From Lichenostomus cassidix (Eukaryota; Chordata; Aves; Passeriformes; Meliphagidae), in assembly GCA_008360975.2 (NCBI GenBank), contig CM039183.1, positions 35,827,850-35,891,849 on the forward strand: DNA of 64,000 bases, given 5' to 3'. The notes beneath the pieces are model-generated. The model was given only the letters and a program-made list of their open reading frames with translations. It did not search any database and was not told the origin of the DNA. Made by a program: the position numbers and the translations under genes. This document shows positions 1-11,270 of the stretch, in pieces (the first letter of the stretch is position 1; each line of letters opens with the position of its first letter).

Positions 1-190
1 AGTTCTTCACCCAGAGGGCTGTTGGGCACTGGAACAGCTCCCCAGGGAAGTGGTCACTGCACCAGCCTGGCAGAGTTCAAGAAACATCCAGACAACACTC
101 TCAGGCACATGGTGTCACTCTTGGGGATGGTCTCGTGCAGAGCCAGGAGTTGGACTCGATGATCCTTGTGGGTCCCTTCCAACTCGCTTA
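1..190 (+). mobile_element. CR1 LINE 3' end (truncated by window edge)
   Basis: This is the well-known avian CR1 3' end: CCAGGGAAGTGGTCACTGCA near the start, then GGCACATGGTGT, TTGGGGATGGT and GACTCGATGATCCTTGTGGG before the end. The usual 8-bp tail repeat is replaced by two copies of CTTACAATAACT (187-198 and 201-212). CR1 is the dominant bird LINE and its copies are usually 5'-truncated. Confidence 0.93.
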
Positions 191-1206
191 CAATAACTCT
201 CTTACAATAACTTGAGCTACAATCTGTCCTGTTTCAGTCATCTATTCATGCACAGCTCCTGTAAAAATACCTGGGGGGAAAACGCAACTCTAGTTAATTT
301 CAGCCACTAACTTCTTTACTGAAGTGCTTTGGTAAATTTGTGACAGTTACCTCTAACCTTCAAATTCAGCTTGTTCAACAGAAAAATAATCATTAAGAAG
401 TGCTGATTTATTCCACGTAAGCTGCCTTCTTGAAGCAAGTCAAACATTTTCAGTGCTCTGAATGGTGTAATTTCAGCAGATGTTTGATGAAATAACTGCT
501 GGATAGGGACTACTTATCTACTATACTAGCATTTTAATGCAGGTTAATTTATTTTGGCCAAGTTCATTCAAGTAAAATACCCATGAAGTTCCCCCTTTGT
601 GGATCACTGCAGCAACATTACATTAAAAAAGTATTTCTACAAGCTTGCTTTAGTGCATTTACCCAACTATGCTGCCAAAGAAAGAAAATCTTGATTCTGT
701 ATGTCCAGTCTCAGTTATTCAACACCTCTTTGTTTAAAGAACACAACAAACAGCATGAAATCAATGTGCAAGCTGAAAGTGTCCAATAAAATTTGTTGCC
801 CAGTTTTAAAACAATTTCATTTAATTCAATTTCATCTGTTCATAGCTGCAAACCATTAGCAGCAGCAATTTGCCTTGTAAGTGTTTTGCTCTTCAGGCTG
901 CCCTCAGCATTGACATACTTCCAATGATTCCAATTGCTCTACTTTTGAAATGTATCACTCCTTCATATTATACTCTCTGGGATATCATGATGGCAAGGTA
1001 TGTTTCTTTAGTCCCTCAAAGCCATCATTCCAGAAATTTAGTTAGGCTCCTAATTCCTCATGCTTTATATTGAATAAAACTTCTCCATGCTGGAAAGATA
1101 ACAGCAGTATTTTGGAAGATAGGTGCCCAAGCACATGCTAACGTACTGTGTTAAATACAAATGATAATGTACTTTCATCTGCCTACAAGAACAGTTACAT
1201 TGTTTA

Positions 1207-1590
1207 GAATCACAGAATCATTTCAGTTGAAAAGACCCTAATGATTATCGAGTCCAATCATTAACCCAGCACTGCCAAGTCCACCACTAAACCATGTCCC
1301 AAGTGCCACATCTGTGAATGTCTATTAAATACCTCTAGGGATGGTGACTCAACCACCTCCCTGAGCAGCCTGTTCCAATGCTTGATAGAATTCTCAGTGC
1401 AGAAATTTTTCCTGCTATTCAATCTAAACCTCTCCTCGTGCAACTTGGGACCATTTCCTCTCATCCTATCACTTATTACCTGAGAGAAAAGACCAACTCC
1501 TCGCTGGCTACACCCTCCTTTCAGGCAGTTGTAGAGAGCAATAGCATACCCCCTGTGCCCCCTTTACTCCAGGCTAAACAACCCCAGTTC
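1207..1590 (-). mobile_element. CR1 LINE 3' fragment, antisense
   Basis: This is CR1 in reverse orientation. The 3' tail is at the left (GAATCACAGAATCATTTCAG), followed by the antisense 3' UTR with GGACTTGGCAGTGCTGGG and AACAGGCTGCTCAGGGAGGT when read on the minus strand. It ends around the stretch that normally encodes the end of the reverse-transcriptase frame. The divergence suggests an old insertion. It is sense to AGPAT4 transcription. Confidence 0.93.
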
Positions 1591-3571
1591 CAGATTTATC
1601 TCTAGCAAGCCTGATTTTGTCCCTTACCCACGTCAAACCTAGTTTAAAGATCTATTACTATATTAAAATGCACAAACAAACTACTGTGCTCACACACAAG
1701 ACAATAAAATAAAAAAGGATCTTCTCACACCAACATTTAAGGCCACACTCAGCTTTTCCAACAGCAAGCTTCAACACAAGCAACTTAAATAAAATTAAAT
1801 TTCCTGACATATGAAACAGATAGCCAAGGTTAAAACCAGCAGGTTTAGCTTTAAAGCACAGGCCATTTTCCCCAATATTAATGTCTTCATCTGAGACAAA
1901 TGGTTATTAAAATTACTAGAAAAGCTATTTTATTCCTGCTTCATCAGACCAAACAACAAAGCAGTGAATCCAGGCAGGGAGCATATTAAAGTGCTTTTGG
2001 TAAGAATCCTGAGTAACACCTCCCTCCTCAGAACTTGCCTGTGTCCTGATTTTAAGTTCTGGTGTCCAGTGGGTCTTTTTTCAACAGGATGGCTGGCAAC
2101 ACACCTTGAAGAAACTAAATGCTGCTAATGCTTTTGAATGGGCACACAGTGGCTAGGCTGTCCTCACTAATAAGGTAAATCCTAGGACTGGAATGTCACA
2201 GACTGAAAAAGGGAAGGACACAGCAGAGTGCACGGACCTGTCACCAAGACCACACTTCTATTTACACAACAGAGCAGCAGCCAGACACCAGAGTGAGCAT
2301 CCCCCCTGCCATTGCACCAGCATGGGGTGGAAAATCAGAGCATCCACAACACAACCACCAGAGTCACCCTGACTCAGGATCATACTAACACCTCTGTCTT
2401 CTACAAGGAAACACTGGAGTGGACAAAGCTGTGTCCTGTTAGGACTATGCTGTTTCCCACTCCACTGAAAGCCAAGTTGGCAGCCCAGCTCCTCCTTCCC
2501 TTGCAGCTTGTTGCAGCCACCTCTGCAGCAGGAGGAGGCAGGATTCAGCCATTCCCATGGACATCCATGCTGCCCATGGCCTCATGATGCTGACTCGACG
2601 TCAAGGATCCCTGTATACCCTCCCTCCTGCACAAAACACCAAGGTCTGGCAGCACAACGAGGCGGGTATGTGTGGCTGATGGGTGCCAAGGGTGAAAATA
2701 AACAGAAGGAACCCTTCATAAAAACCCCACAAGTGGAATACAGATGTAAGTGATTGATAGCCTGGGCTGAATGCAGGTTTTCCTGAAATCCCTGATGACT
2801 TTAAATTTTTGTTAAGTTTGCTTCCTTCTTCTATTTTCCAACAACAATAGACGAAATCATATAAATTTTGGTGTTGCACAGTTACACATCTGTAACTCCA
2901 GTTGCACAGAATCGAACTATAGCTAGCAAGATTCTTGGTAGCTACAGTAACTTGCAAGAGTAAAAGCAAGCATAGCCTTTCTTCTTTATGTGATTTTCTC
3001 CTTCTCCACTACTAATGAAGAGATCTCTGGCTCTTACTTGGTGCTGTCAACACAGTGCTTCCTTGGCTTTTCAATGGGCACTGCAAAAGTATCATACTAA
3101 AGAAAAAACCCTAAAAGTAAAATATCTGTTAGAATTGTCATTCTTTTTCTTCCCTCTTCTTCACACATACTTCTCAAATTCTTAGCACTTTATTTGGTTC
3201 TTTTTGCTGAATTTTCTACCAGACCCAGTAAAAAACCTTCATGAAAGCAGAGAACCTCATGCCATACAAGCGCAAGATCTGAGCCCTTAGAAGAACATTC
3301 AGGTTCACAAAACTAAAAAGAGGCAAGACACTATGCCACTCCCACCCCATCCCCCCCAAACTGCAAAAAAACCCAAACGTAAACAACATGGATAAAAACA
3401 AAACCACACCGAAAGAGCCTTATGCACAGATTGAACTAAGACAGGAAGGGCAGTTTTCACATCATGATTAAAATAGAAGAGTGAAAAGGGAAAGCCTTTT
3501 TTTCTGGTGAACTGAAGGGAGGAAGATAGGTTTAAGGACATTTAATATTGTTTTCAAAGAAACCAAAACAC

Positions 3572-4102
3572 TGTCTGGCTTTCAGCTGGAATAGAGCTGA
3601 TTTTCTTCCCAGTAGCTGCGGTTTGGATTTAGGATGAGAATAATGTTGGTAACACATGGATGTTTTAGTTGTTGCTAAGCAGTGTTTACACTGCATCAAG
3701 GACTCTCTGGCTTCTCACCACCCGGCCAGTGAGTAGACTGGGGGACACAAGGAGCTGGGAAGAGACACAGCAGGACAGCTGAGTCAAACTAGCCAAAGGG
3801 ATATTCCATACCATATAATGTTATACTCAGTACATAAACTAGGGGGAAAGATGGCTGGGGGCTGCTACTCAGGAACTGGACTGTGGTGAACAACTCCATT
3901 GTGGATCATTTGTTTCATACACTCTGATTCTTTTATCACCAGTATCATGATCATTATATTTGTTTGTTCCTCTTCTGTCCTATTAAACTCTACCTCAACC
4001 CACAAACTGTATCCCCCCAGCTCTCTCCCCTATCCCATGGGGGGCAGGGAGTAAGCAAGTTGCTGTGTAGTGTTCAGCTGCCTGTATGGTTAAATCACGA
4101 CA
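3572..4102 (+). mobile_element. Solo LTR of an endogenous retrovirus (family A)
   Basis: This element of about 530 bp starts TGTCTGGC and ends CACGACA, with the TG...CA ends of an LTR. Internal blocks are TTTTGGATTT-like sequence, GTTTTAGTTGTTGCTAAGCA, GGAGCTGGGAAGAGACACAG, and a late ATTAAA signal (about 3982) before CTCAACCCAC and a CCCCAT-rich 3' part. The layout matches a solo-LTR family common in songbird genomes, remembered as ERVL-like. No internal viral genes flank it. A related copy lies at 59677-60206. No clean target-site duplication is visible. Confidence 0.85.
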
Positions 4103-5080
4103 ACTAAGCAAAAAATTACTACATTTAATGGCTTCATTAAAGACTTGTTCAAGCTGTAAAATACTGAGAGTTTGAACACATGCTTGTGACACTCTTAAGA
4201 GTGTTGCTGTTTGTCTGCCAGAGCTGCAGGGCACAGCTGGATGTCACAATGAAGCCATTCTGCCTGCCTGCTGCAGCCAAGCACAGCCAGCTCCAACTCC
4301 TTCGGCTCTAAGCTGTCTTCACCTTCTCCCTCTTCCCCCTCCCCAGTCATCTCTCCTTTCTTCACCGGATTAGCTATGGCAGAAAAGAGACAGAAAATGT
4401 ATCTAAAACATCCCAAAACAGAGCAGACAAGCATAACAGATGCAGGAGACTGCATGTGCAAGATTTTCTATTCAGCAGCAGTGGACATGAGATCACCTGA
4501 GTAAGGTGTTGGCAGACACCTAAAGTTTGCACAGAAACTTCACCCAGTATACAACTAAACGTCAGTAAATATAAACACCCACTGGTCACAAAGTCCCGGA
4601 GCTACAAAACACTTGAGGCTGCGACAACTTAGAAAGCTCTCCTGCCTCTTTCCTGTAACTATCAGGATAGTTAGGGCTGATATTTCCCTAAATATCAGCC
4701 CTCAACATAATGGTTCTTACATTCCTAGTTGTGCTGCCACACCATGCCCTGAAACTTTACACAGTGGAAACTCCTGTAAAGCAGCACAAGTCACACCAAC
4801 CTACACAATCACCTACTCTTGCACTGCCCCAAGACAAGCACCAGTATACTAGTATGGACAATTCAATTAGGAATGAAAATGATTATGTGGTGTTTTCTGT
4901 TCAACTTTTTTTTTTAACATGGCTTAAGATGATCTTCGGCTGGTTGCCCCAAGACAGAAATGCACCGCTTTGTTGAGTAAAGACATCTATGCAAATGAGA
5001 GCACATGGAAACTATTTCATCCAGGAACAGTTTCTGGGAAGTAAAACCACAGCACATTACTCAGGCCTGAAATAATTTCG

Positions 5081-5186
5081 TGTTGGTTTTTTGTTTGTTT
5101 GTTTGTTTGGGTTTTTTGTTTGTTTTTGTTTTGTTGTAAAAAAAAAACCTAACCAAACAAACAAAAAACCAAAAAACCAACCAACA
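5081..5186. repeat. GTTT-rich / AAAC-rich imperfect inverted repeat
   Basis: The left half (5081-5136) is GTTTG repeats with T runs, beginning TGTTGGTTTTTTG. The right half (5138-5186) is its approximate complement, ending CCAACCAACA. The outer arms pair apart from a 4-nt extra TTGG/CCAA step, so the region could fold into a long hairpin. No coding meaning. Confidence 0.8.
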
Positions 5187-6709
5187 TGTATCAGTTCCTA
5201 AAATAATCCTAAGATTAGCATATGTACAAACTGAGTAATAAATGCAAGCATCCAAAAAAAGGAAAAAATATTTTCAGTTACTGCAGCACAGTAATTTCAA
5301 CAGTTGTTTCTATGTGGTGTTTTCCTTATGCATAGGGAACATTATAAAAAACTAAACCAGAATCCTGATTAACTTGGAAAACTATAAAACCAAAAAATTG
5401 CAGCTAGTGATATTCAATCCAACCACACAGCAACAATGTAAAACAAGGCATTTTTAACCTTTTAGGCCCCTATTACTTTGTACAGAAACAAACCTTTCAT
5501 TTTCTACACTGGGGTTTTCTGAAGAAGCACCTAACCTTCTAAAGCACAGCTTTATTTAGAGAGCTGAGGCCATTTGGCTTACAAAATTAGACAGACTATA
5601 CTACAGCACCACTGTTTTTTTGCACGTACATCTGCCTGCTTGGAACAGGTTTCCTTAAATTTCCTACTGCTCCAAGCCATCCTCCAGCTCTGTGCTCAGG
5701 TCTTACACAATATGGTTAAAGTGTTATTCAGTCATCAGAAGCCAACAGCCATTTTGGTTACATGAAGGGCCTCTAAATGCTTAGGCTCATTTTCCTCCAC
5801 TTTTAAGGCCCCTTTTTGTGTTTTTGTTAAACAGACTGTCATTACTGTATTTTCAAAGTGACTGGAGTGGTGCCTAAATGTCCAGAAAATGCAGAGTCCA
5901 AAGGAAAGGCCACAAAAAGAAGAGGTTCACACAATCCAAGGTCAGGACTTTTGACAGTGGCCACTATTAAAGCTAGAAGAATGCTGCAGAAGACTGCCAA
6001 AATGAGTCATTAGTCTTTTTTCTTATGAGGGACAAACCCTTATCTAAATCCTTTACAGACAGAGAATATTGTCACCACCACAGAATGAAGTCAGGCTGAT
6101 TTAGGCTGGGGCTGGAATTATCCCCATGATCTGACAAGGGAAACAAAAATGCAACCCTGAGAACAAATGCACATTAACTCCTAGCTTAATGTAGCAATGG
6201 ATTCAACCATGAGTAACTCATTCCTCCCCCATCTCTTCCTAGCTTTTTGCTGGTCACTGCTTTCACTGAAGATGGCTGCTCATTCATTCTGAGAGAGGCT
6301 GGCTACATCATTCAAACTCTAGCTGTGGATTTGTAGGACTACACTGGAAAAAGCAAAAAAATTCTGTAATTTACTGGGAAAGAATCACAGGATAGCTCAT
6401 CTTTCTGCAGCGCAATGAACTGCAATAGTTACTCAGTAAGCACACAGAGAGAAAGAACTCTAATGATCTCCACAGATTAAGAAAATAACTCCTTCATCAG
6501 CTCTAACTGCAATGCTTTTAAAATTTCTGTGGTTTCCCAAGCCATCCTGTCTCCACATATTTGCTTTGCACTGCTTTAGGTTCACCTCTAATTCTGGACA
6601 GCAGCTGGGTGAAATTCAAGCATGGATCTGTTAATTCAAAAACACAATTAACTTATTTTGGGTTTTTTTTCCATCCACGGAGATTTATTTTAAATACTAA
6701 ATAACTCAC

Positions 6710-6879
6710 CCCCAAGACCCCAAATCTCTCACAGAAGTTCCAACCACAGAGAAAGTCAATTTCAAAGTTGTGATTAAGGATTACGATGGCATTCTCCTTC
6801 CCGTACTTGTGGTAACTCTCTGGGTCAGTGTAAAGGGTGCAATCGGTGCCTGACCACCATTCCAGCAACATCACCATCT
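6710..6879 (-). CDS. AGPAT4: AGPAT4 exon 3, residues 60-116 (acyltransferase motif I)
   Basis: This internal coding exon of lysophosphatidate acyltransferase delta carries the second base of codon 60 through residue 116. It contains the glycerolipid acyltransferase motif I, NHxxxxD, seen as NHNFEID with His96 and Asp101; in this family the His/Asp pair is the catalytic dyad that moves an acyl chain from acyl-CoA to the sn-2 position of lysophosphatidic acid on the ER side of the membrane. Before the motif comes MVMLLEWWSG and after it DFLCGW then ERFGVLG. The acceptor on the minus strand is a pyrimidine-rich tract ending TTTCAG just before 6879, and the donor is GTGAGT from 6709. The length, 170 nt, fits phase 1 entry and phase 0 exit, and the register equals human AGPAT4. 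Residues such as TDCTLYTDPESY and KYGKENAIVILNH are nearer AGPAT4 than AGPAT3. Human AGPAT4, from memory, has Lys where this has Asn97 in the motif. Confidence 0.95.
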
Positions 6880-8463
6880 CTGAAATAAAGAACAAGAAAT
6901 ATGTGAATGTACACAGCACATGCAAAACTGCAAATTAGTAACGTTGAAAACTTCATTCACCTCAATGGCATGTGGCAAAGAAGGGCTGTAATGAAGAACG
7001 GGTAAGAAGGCTATTTAAAACACAGCTACCTTTATAAGCTGGAAAATGGTTTCTCAGCAGTATCCTAGTGACTATCATATGCCTTCCATTTCCTATTTGC
7101 TTATCACATTATCAAGCACAGGCTTGTATTGTAGGCTTTGTATTTGTTTTGCTTGGAATTTAAGTCTGACCACAAGGCTTGTGAATCAAACCTTTATTTA
7201 GTGAAATCGCTCTGGTCTGGGGCACAGGAAGTTGAGGTGATTCAGTAAAGCCAAGAAGCCCAGAGAGCTCTATCTTCACGGAGATGGAAAAAGAAAATCT
7301 AAAAGCAATGGCTCTCCTCAAGCAACCCACATCTTGAGCTGGAGGTACTGTGGGACTAAATGAAAGATGTCTGTCCAAAACTGAAAAGAAAGGCATTAAG
7401 GGACACATTTGCTTCCTGTCAAAGCTGTCACAAAAGTTTTGAACCAAAGCAAAGGTCTAACACAAGGGGTTATTCTTTGTTAAGTGAAACATATCTCCCC
7501 TCTCAGAGCAGAGCTGCGCCACATGAATGCCTCTGCTGGAAGGATGAGACATCCAAGATGCTCTCCTGGCTTAAGACAAGCCTGAAGGTACCAAAAATCC
7601 TCACTCACCTCAGGGAAGATCAAAACCAGGCCAGTCTTTGAAACAGTTTTGAATTCCTTTCCATTTTGGTCCCCTACTGGTCACAACTAGTGACAGAAAA
7701 CAGAAACCAGCCAGGAGCAAGTCTACTTTTTCAGTCATCATGAGTAAAATTAACTGCCTGGAGGTCTTGGATGACATTGGACTGTACACTGGAGAACAGG
7801 CATTAATGACATGAATGAATTCTATCTAACAGTGTTACAGCCTGACTAATAGACAATGTCTATTCAGATAACATTACCTTAATATGAAAGAAGTGTGTTT
7901 ATGATACAGATAAATGACTGACTTGCCAGTCCACCTGCTTATTTCTAATCAGGGAAGGTGACTACCACTGCAGCAGGAGCACATATTACTCAATGCATGC
8001 TATCAGGCATCAAAACAATAGCCTGAGATGTGGAGGGAGACTGAAACTGCCATAAGCTGACGAGGGAATGGCAGACTTCACTGACTGGAAACTAATTTTT
8101 CAGTGAAAGCCAAAAGATGTTCACGTCTCAGTGAGGCAGCTGTGAAGATACAGAAGCATATACCTTGAAGACCACTAAGAGCTGCCTTGTGAAACACACT
8201 CAATTTTACATCTTTCTAAGGGTGCAGCTTTCTATTAAATTTATGCCAGAAATAAAAGCCATCCACTCCCCAAAACAGAAAAACTGAGTATTAGCTGGGG
8301 GAAGAAAACCCACCCCACACTGTAATTTACAAACTTTTACGCAATCTACAGTCAGATCCTAGGGTAGAGCACAATCACAGAAAAGAAAGGAAACTAGTGA
8401 CAGGAAATTACTGGCTGCCACATAGTTTTCCTTCTTTTTAACACCTACTGCCATTAAGTCAAT

Positions 8464-8518
8464 TACAAAAAAAAAAAAAAGAGAGAGAAAAAAAAGAAAA
8501 AAAAAGAAAAAAAGGCAA
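8464..8518. repeat. A-rich low-complexity tract
   Basis: A run of at least 13 adenines is followed by GAGAGAG and several A7-A9 blocks separated by single guanines. This purine-only stretch lies in intron 2; in the AGPAT4 transcript it reads as a long pyrimidine tract about 1.6 kb before the exon 3 acceptor. Confidence 0.9.
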
Positions 8519-9935
8519 AAAGCAGAGAAGACAATGGTAAGGCTTTCTTGACAAAAAGCCAACTTCACCTGAGAAAAGTCATCCCACTTCAAGTTTGGAT
8601 TTTTTATTTTGTCTTTTCCTAAGGAATCTGAACAAAACTAGTAACCTATCATTAATCTCACTATACAGGTGTGCTACATACACAGAGCTCTTTGGTTTTA
8701 TATATTCAGTTTCAAACATATTCCAAAAAAAGCACAGGCAAAAATATTTCTAGCTGTGCTTTGATTTTTCAGGCTTCACATAAGCAGGATTTTTGTTTGA
8801 ATAAATACTGCAGAAACAGGTCCCTATTCCTCACCTTACATGCCATTTGTCACTGCTGTGCTCAGGCAGATGCTGCAGAAACACAAAGCAGGCACTGAAC
8901 ACCACTGCATTTCAATACAGTAAATACCATATGCCAGCCTCTGAGTTCTTAATGTGTTTCTTTCCCTCATCTTCCCCACTCTTTCTTTCCCCTTGTTCCT
9001 AGCTCCCTTTCTTCCTTTCTCCTTGTGGATCTCAAGCAGTGATTAGTAGTGTCAGTTTGTGCTACTCTTGCATCGTGTCACCAGCTTACTTCCCCACAGA
9101 AATTTATTACCCAGAAACTTGCTGTGGTAGCTCAGCCACACAAGGTCACTCGTTCACACTCCTTCCTTCCCTCTTTCACAGTACAGAGATGATCAGAGGA
9201 AGCTTCTTCCTTTTAGACCTGTCATACTGTGTAAGCAGAAATCAATTGCATAGGAGGAAGAAAAAAGATTCTTTGGCTCCCAACCAGGGCTGATCTAGGA
9301 TTTCTAAGGCTCCTCCACACCCCCTCTGATGAGGTTTCGGAGTTTCAAAATCACCACTGAGTTGATAAATACATATTCAACCACATCCCGAGGATTCCTA
9401 CCTTTCAAAGCAATTCCTCCAGTGACACTTTCAAACAATTAAGGCAAAGGAGAAAACCCAAAAGAACTTGAAATCTTTGTTCCCTGCTTTGAAGGCAGAG
9501 TCCTTGCAGTGCATTACAACTAGCTTCAGAAGAAGCCGATGGCAGGGAGAAATCATGACTTCAAATACCTAATATGGATACTCTGTGTGCTTAGCAATTT
9601 TGAGGCTTTTACCTTTCTGAAATAAAAAAGAAGCATTCATCCTGCTTCAAAGAATACCCCTACCTCTTGTGAGAGCAGATCTTCTCCTAGCCCTGCACTG
9701 CACAAATCTGAGCTGCTTCAATGCCTGTACTTCTCAAACAAGTAATTAGGAAAAAAAATCTCCAAGGCAGACCTGAACTATAAGTCATTATATGAAAAAT
9801 AACATTCAAAGGAAGAAAGGAAACACAGTTTATTGAGACTTCCACCTCAAAGTTTTGCAAGAATGAGTCATTGTAACAGTTAACACTGTTCTTCTGTAGA
9901 AGGTGTTAGTAATTCCTTTAGCTAACTATTCCTGA

Positions 9936-9996
9936 TAAGGACCAGATGACCTACTGTGGTTCCTTTCAACTGTAACCACTCTGTGATTATGTGATA
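9936..9996 (+). mobile_element. CR1 3' tail scrap
   Basis: Sixty bases match the extreme CR1 3' end: AAGGACCAGATGACCTACTG, then TTCCTTTCAACTGTAACCA, and a tail CTCTGTGATTATGTGATA that resembles the ATTCTRTG tail repeat. The upstream part is absent or decayed. Confidence 0.75.
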
Positions 9997-11234
9997 AACT
10001 ATGGAAACATTTGCTTACAAGACTAACTATAAATTATCCACTTTAAAATGCCATTAAAAGCATTTTAAATACAGTTCTGTATTGACTCAGTAAGTACAAT
10101 AATTTGAAGATCTCGGGTAAGTGTGTAACCGTATTTAAAGAGCTACAGAACTGCTTCCCTCCATGACATTCTTCATTTCCTTTGATCTCTTAATTTTCTT
10201 TAATCTGTGTATCAAGGCAATACCAAGAAAAAGAACTCAGAAAACTCTTATGGGAATATATGGTAAAAGCAAAGCAAACTGTCCAATACAAATAAAAGCA
10301 AGATAAGTGGGCAAGCTGTGACCACTGTTTCAAAGAGCAGAGAGAGTGAATGGCTGCATGATGAATGACTGCATTACACAGAAGATTGAGGAAAGCATTT
10401 TAAAAAATGAAAAAATAAGGCTAAAGACAGACTCACAGACAGTACAGTCTAGAATCTATGCCTGTCTGTGGAAGAATGACTTGCAACACTTACTGCCTTT
10501 CCAGATTTTCAGACTGCTCCTATTAGGTGCACTTCCTTAAGCATTTTTCATAGAATGAAATCTACAGGTAACTAAGAAAAGCAAGTCTACATCTTCCCTA
10601 GACTACTCAAATGCCCGTTGTGTATCACAGACAGGGTTAACCCCCGAATGACACCTACGACATTAACTGCAAAGCTGCCTAAGAGGTTTTCAAAATACTT
10701 ACAAGTATTCCTTACGCAGGCTATTCTAGTGTTTCACTCTGCCGTCTAACCTGATCAGGCATTTATTTCTGGTTTTTACTTCCTTCTTCTCTGCAGGAGC
10801 TGCAAGTAGTTATAAAGATAACTTGAAAGCAGGAATTCTGCTGTAAGCTTGCATTGATTAGGTACATGAAACTGAAGCTCAGAGCTGGAACATGATTGCA
10901 TGTCTACAGGAAAAAGACTTAAAAGAACTTATTATTATTAAAAGCCATATACATATTTCCTGAGAGAGGGAACAAAAACTAATTCTTGGGAAAAAAAAAC
11001 CCCTGCAGCTGGAAAGTCAAGCAATGCCTTTCCCCTTCCCCAAGGTAAGTGGAAGGTCATTCAGGGAGCTGAGCCAGACAAGGCATCAGTTTTCCAGCCT
11101 CAAACATTCTCTTCCATTCTTTACATGAGCAACACATTCAGGTTTTTGCACCAATGAGGTATATTGGCATAATCTGGTTGACTCCAAGACAGGTCCTGAT
11201 CTTCTGCATGTAGGAGAATGCTTAGGATGACTAG

Positions 11235-11270
11235 TTTTCTGTGATTCTGTGGTTTTCTGTGATTTTGTGG
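11235..11270. repeat. 18-bp tandem duplication
   Basis: TTTTCTGTGATTCTGTGG (11235-11252) is followed directly by a second copy with one C-to-T difference (11253-11270). The unit resembles the octamer tails of CR1 but no CR1 body is recognisable to its left. Confidence 0.85.

Larger units (their letters stand above)
1..6709 (-). other. AGPAT4: AGPAT4 intron 3 (partial)
   Basis: This is intron sequence after the exon 3 donor, running off the left edge. I looked on the minus strand for the next AGPAT4 coding block (the KVLAKKEL region and the later EGTR motif) and did not find it, so the intron exceeds 6.7 kb here. It contains two CR1 fragments, a solo LTR and a T/G-A/C inverted repeat, listed separately. 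The rest shows no recognisable gene. Confidence 0.8.
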
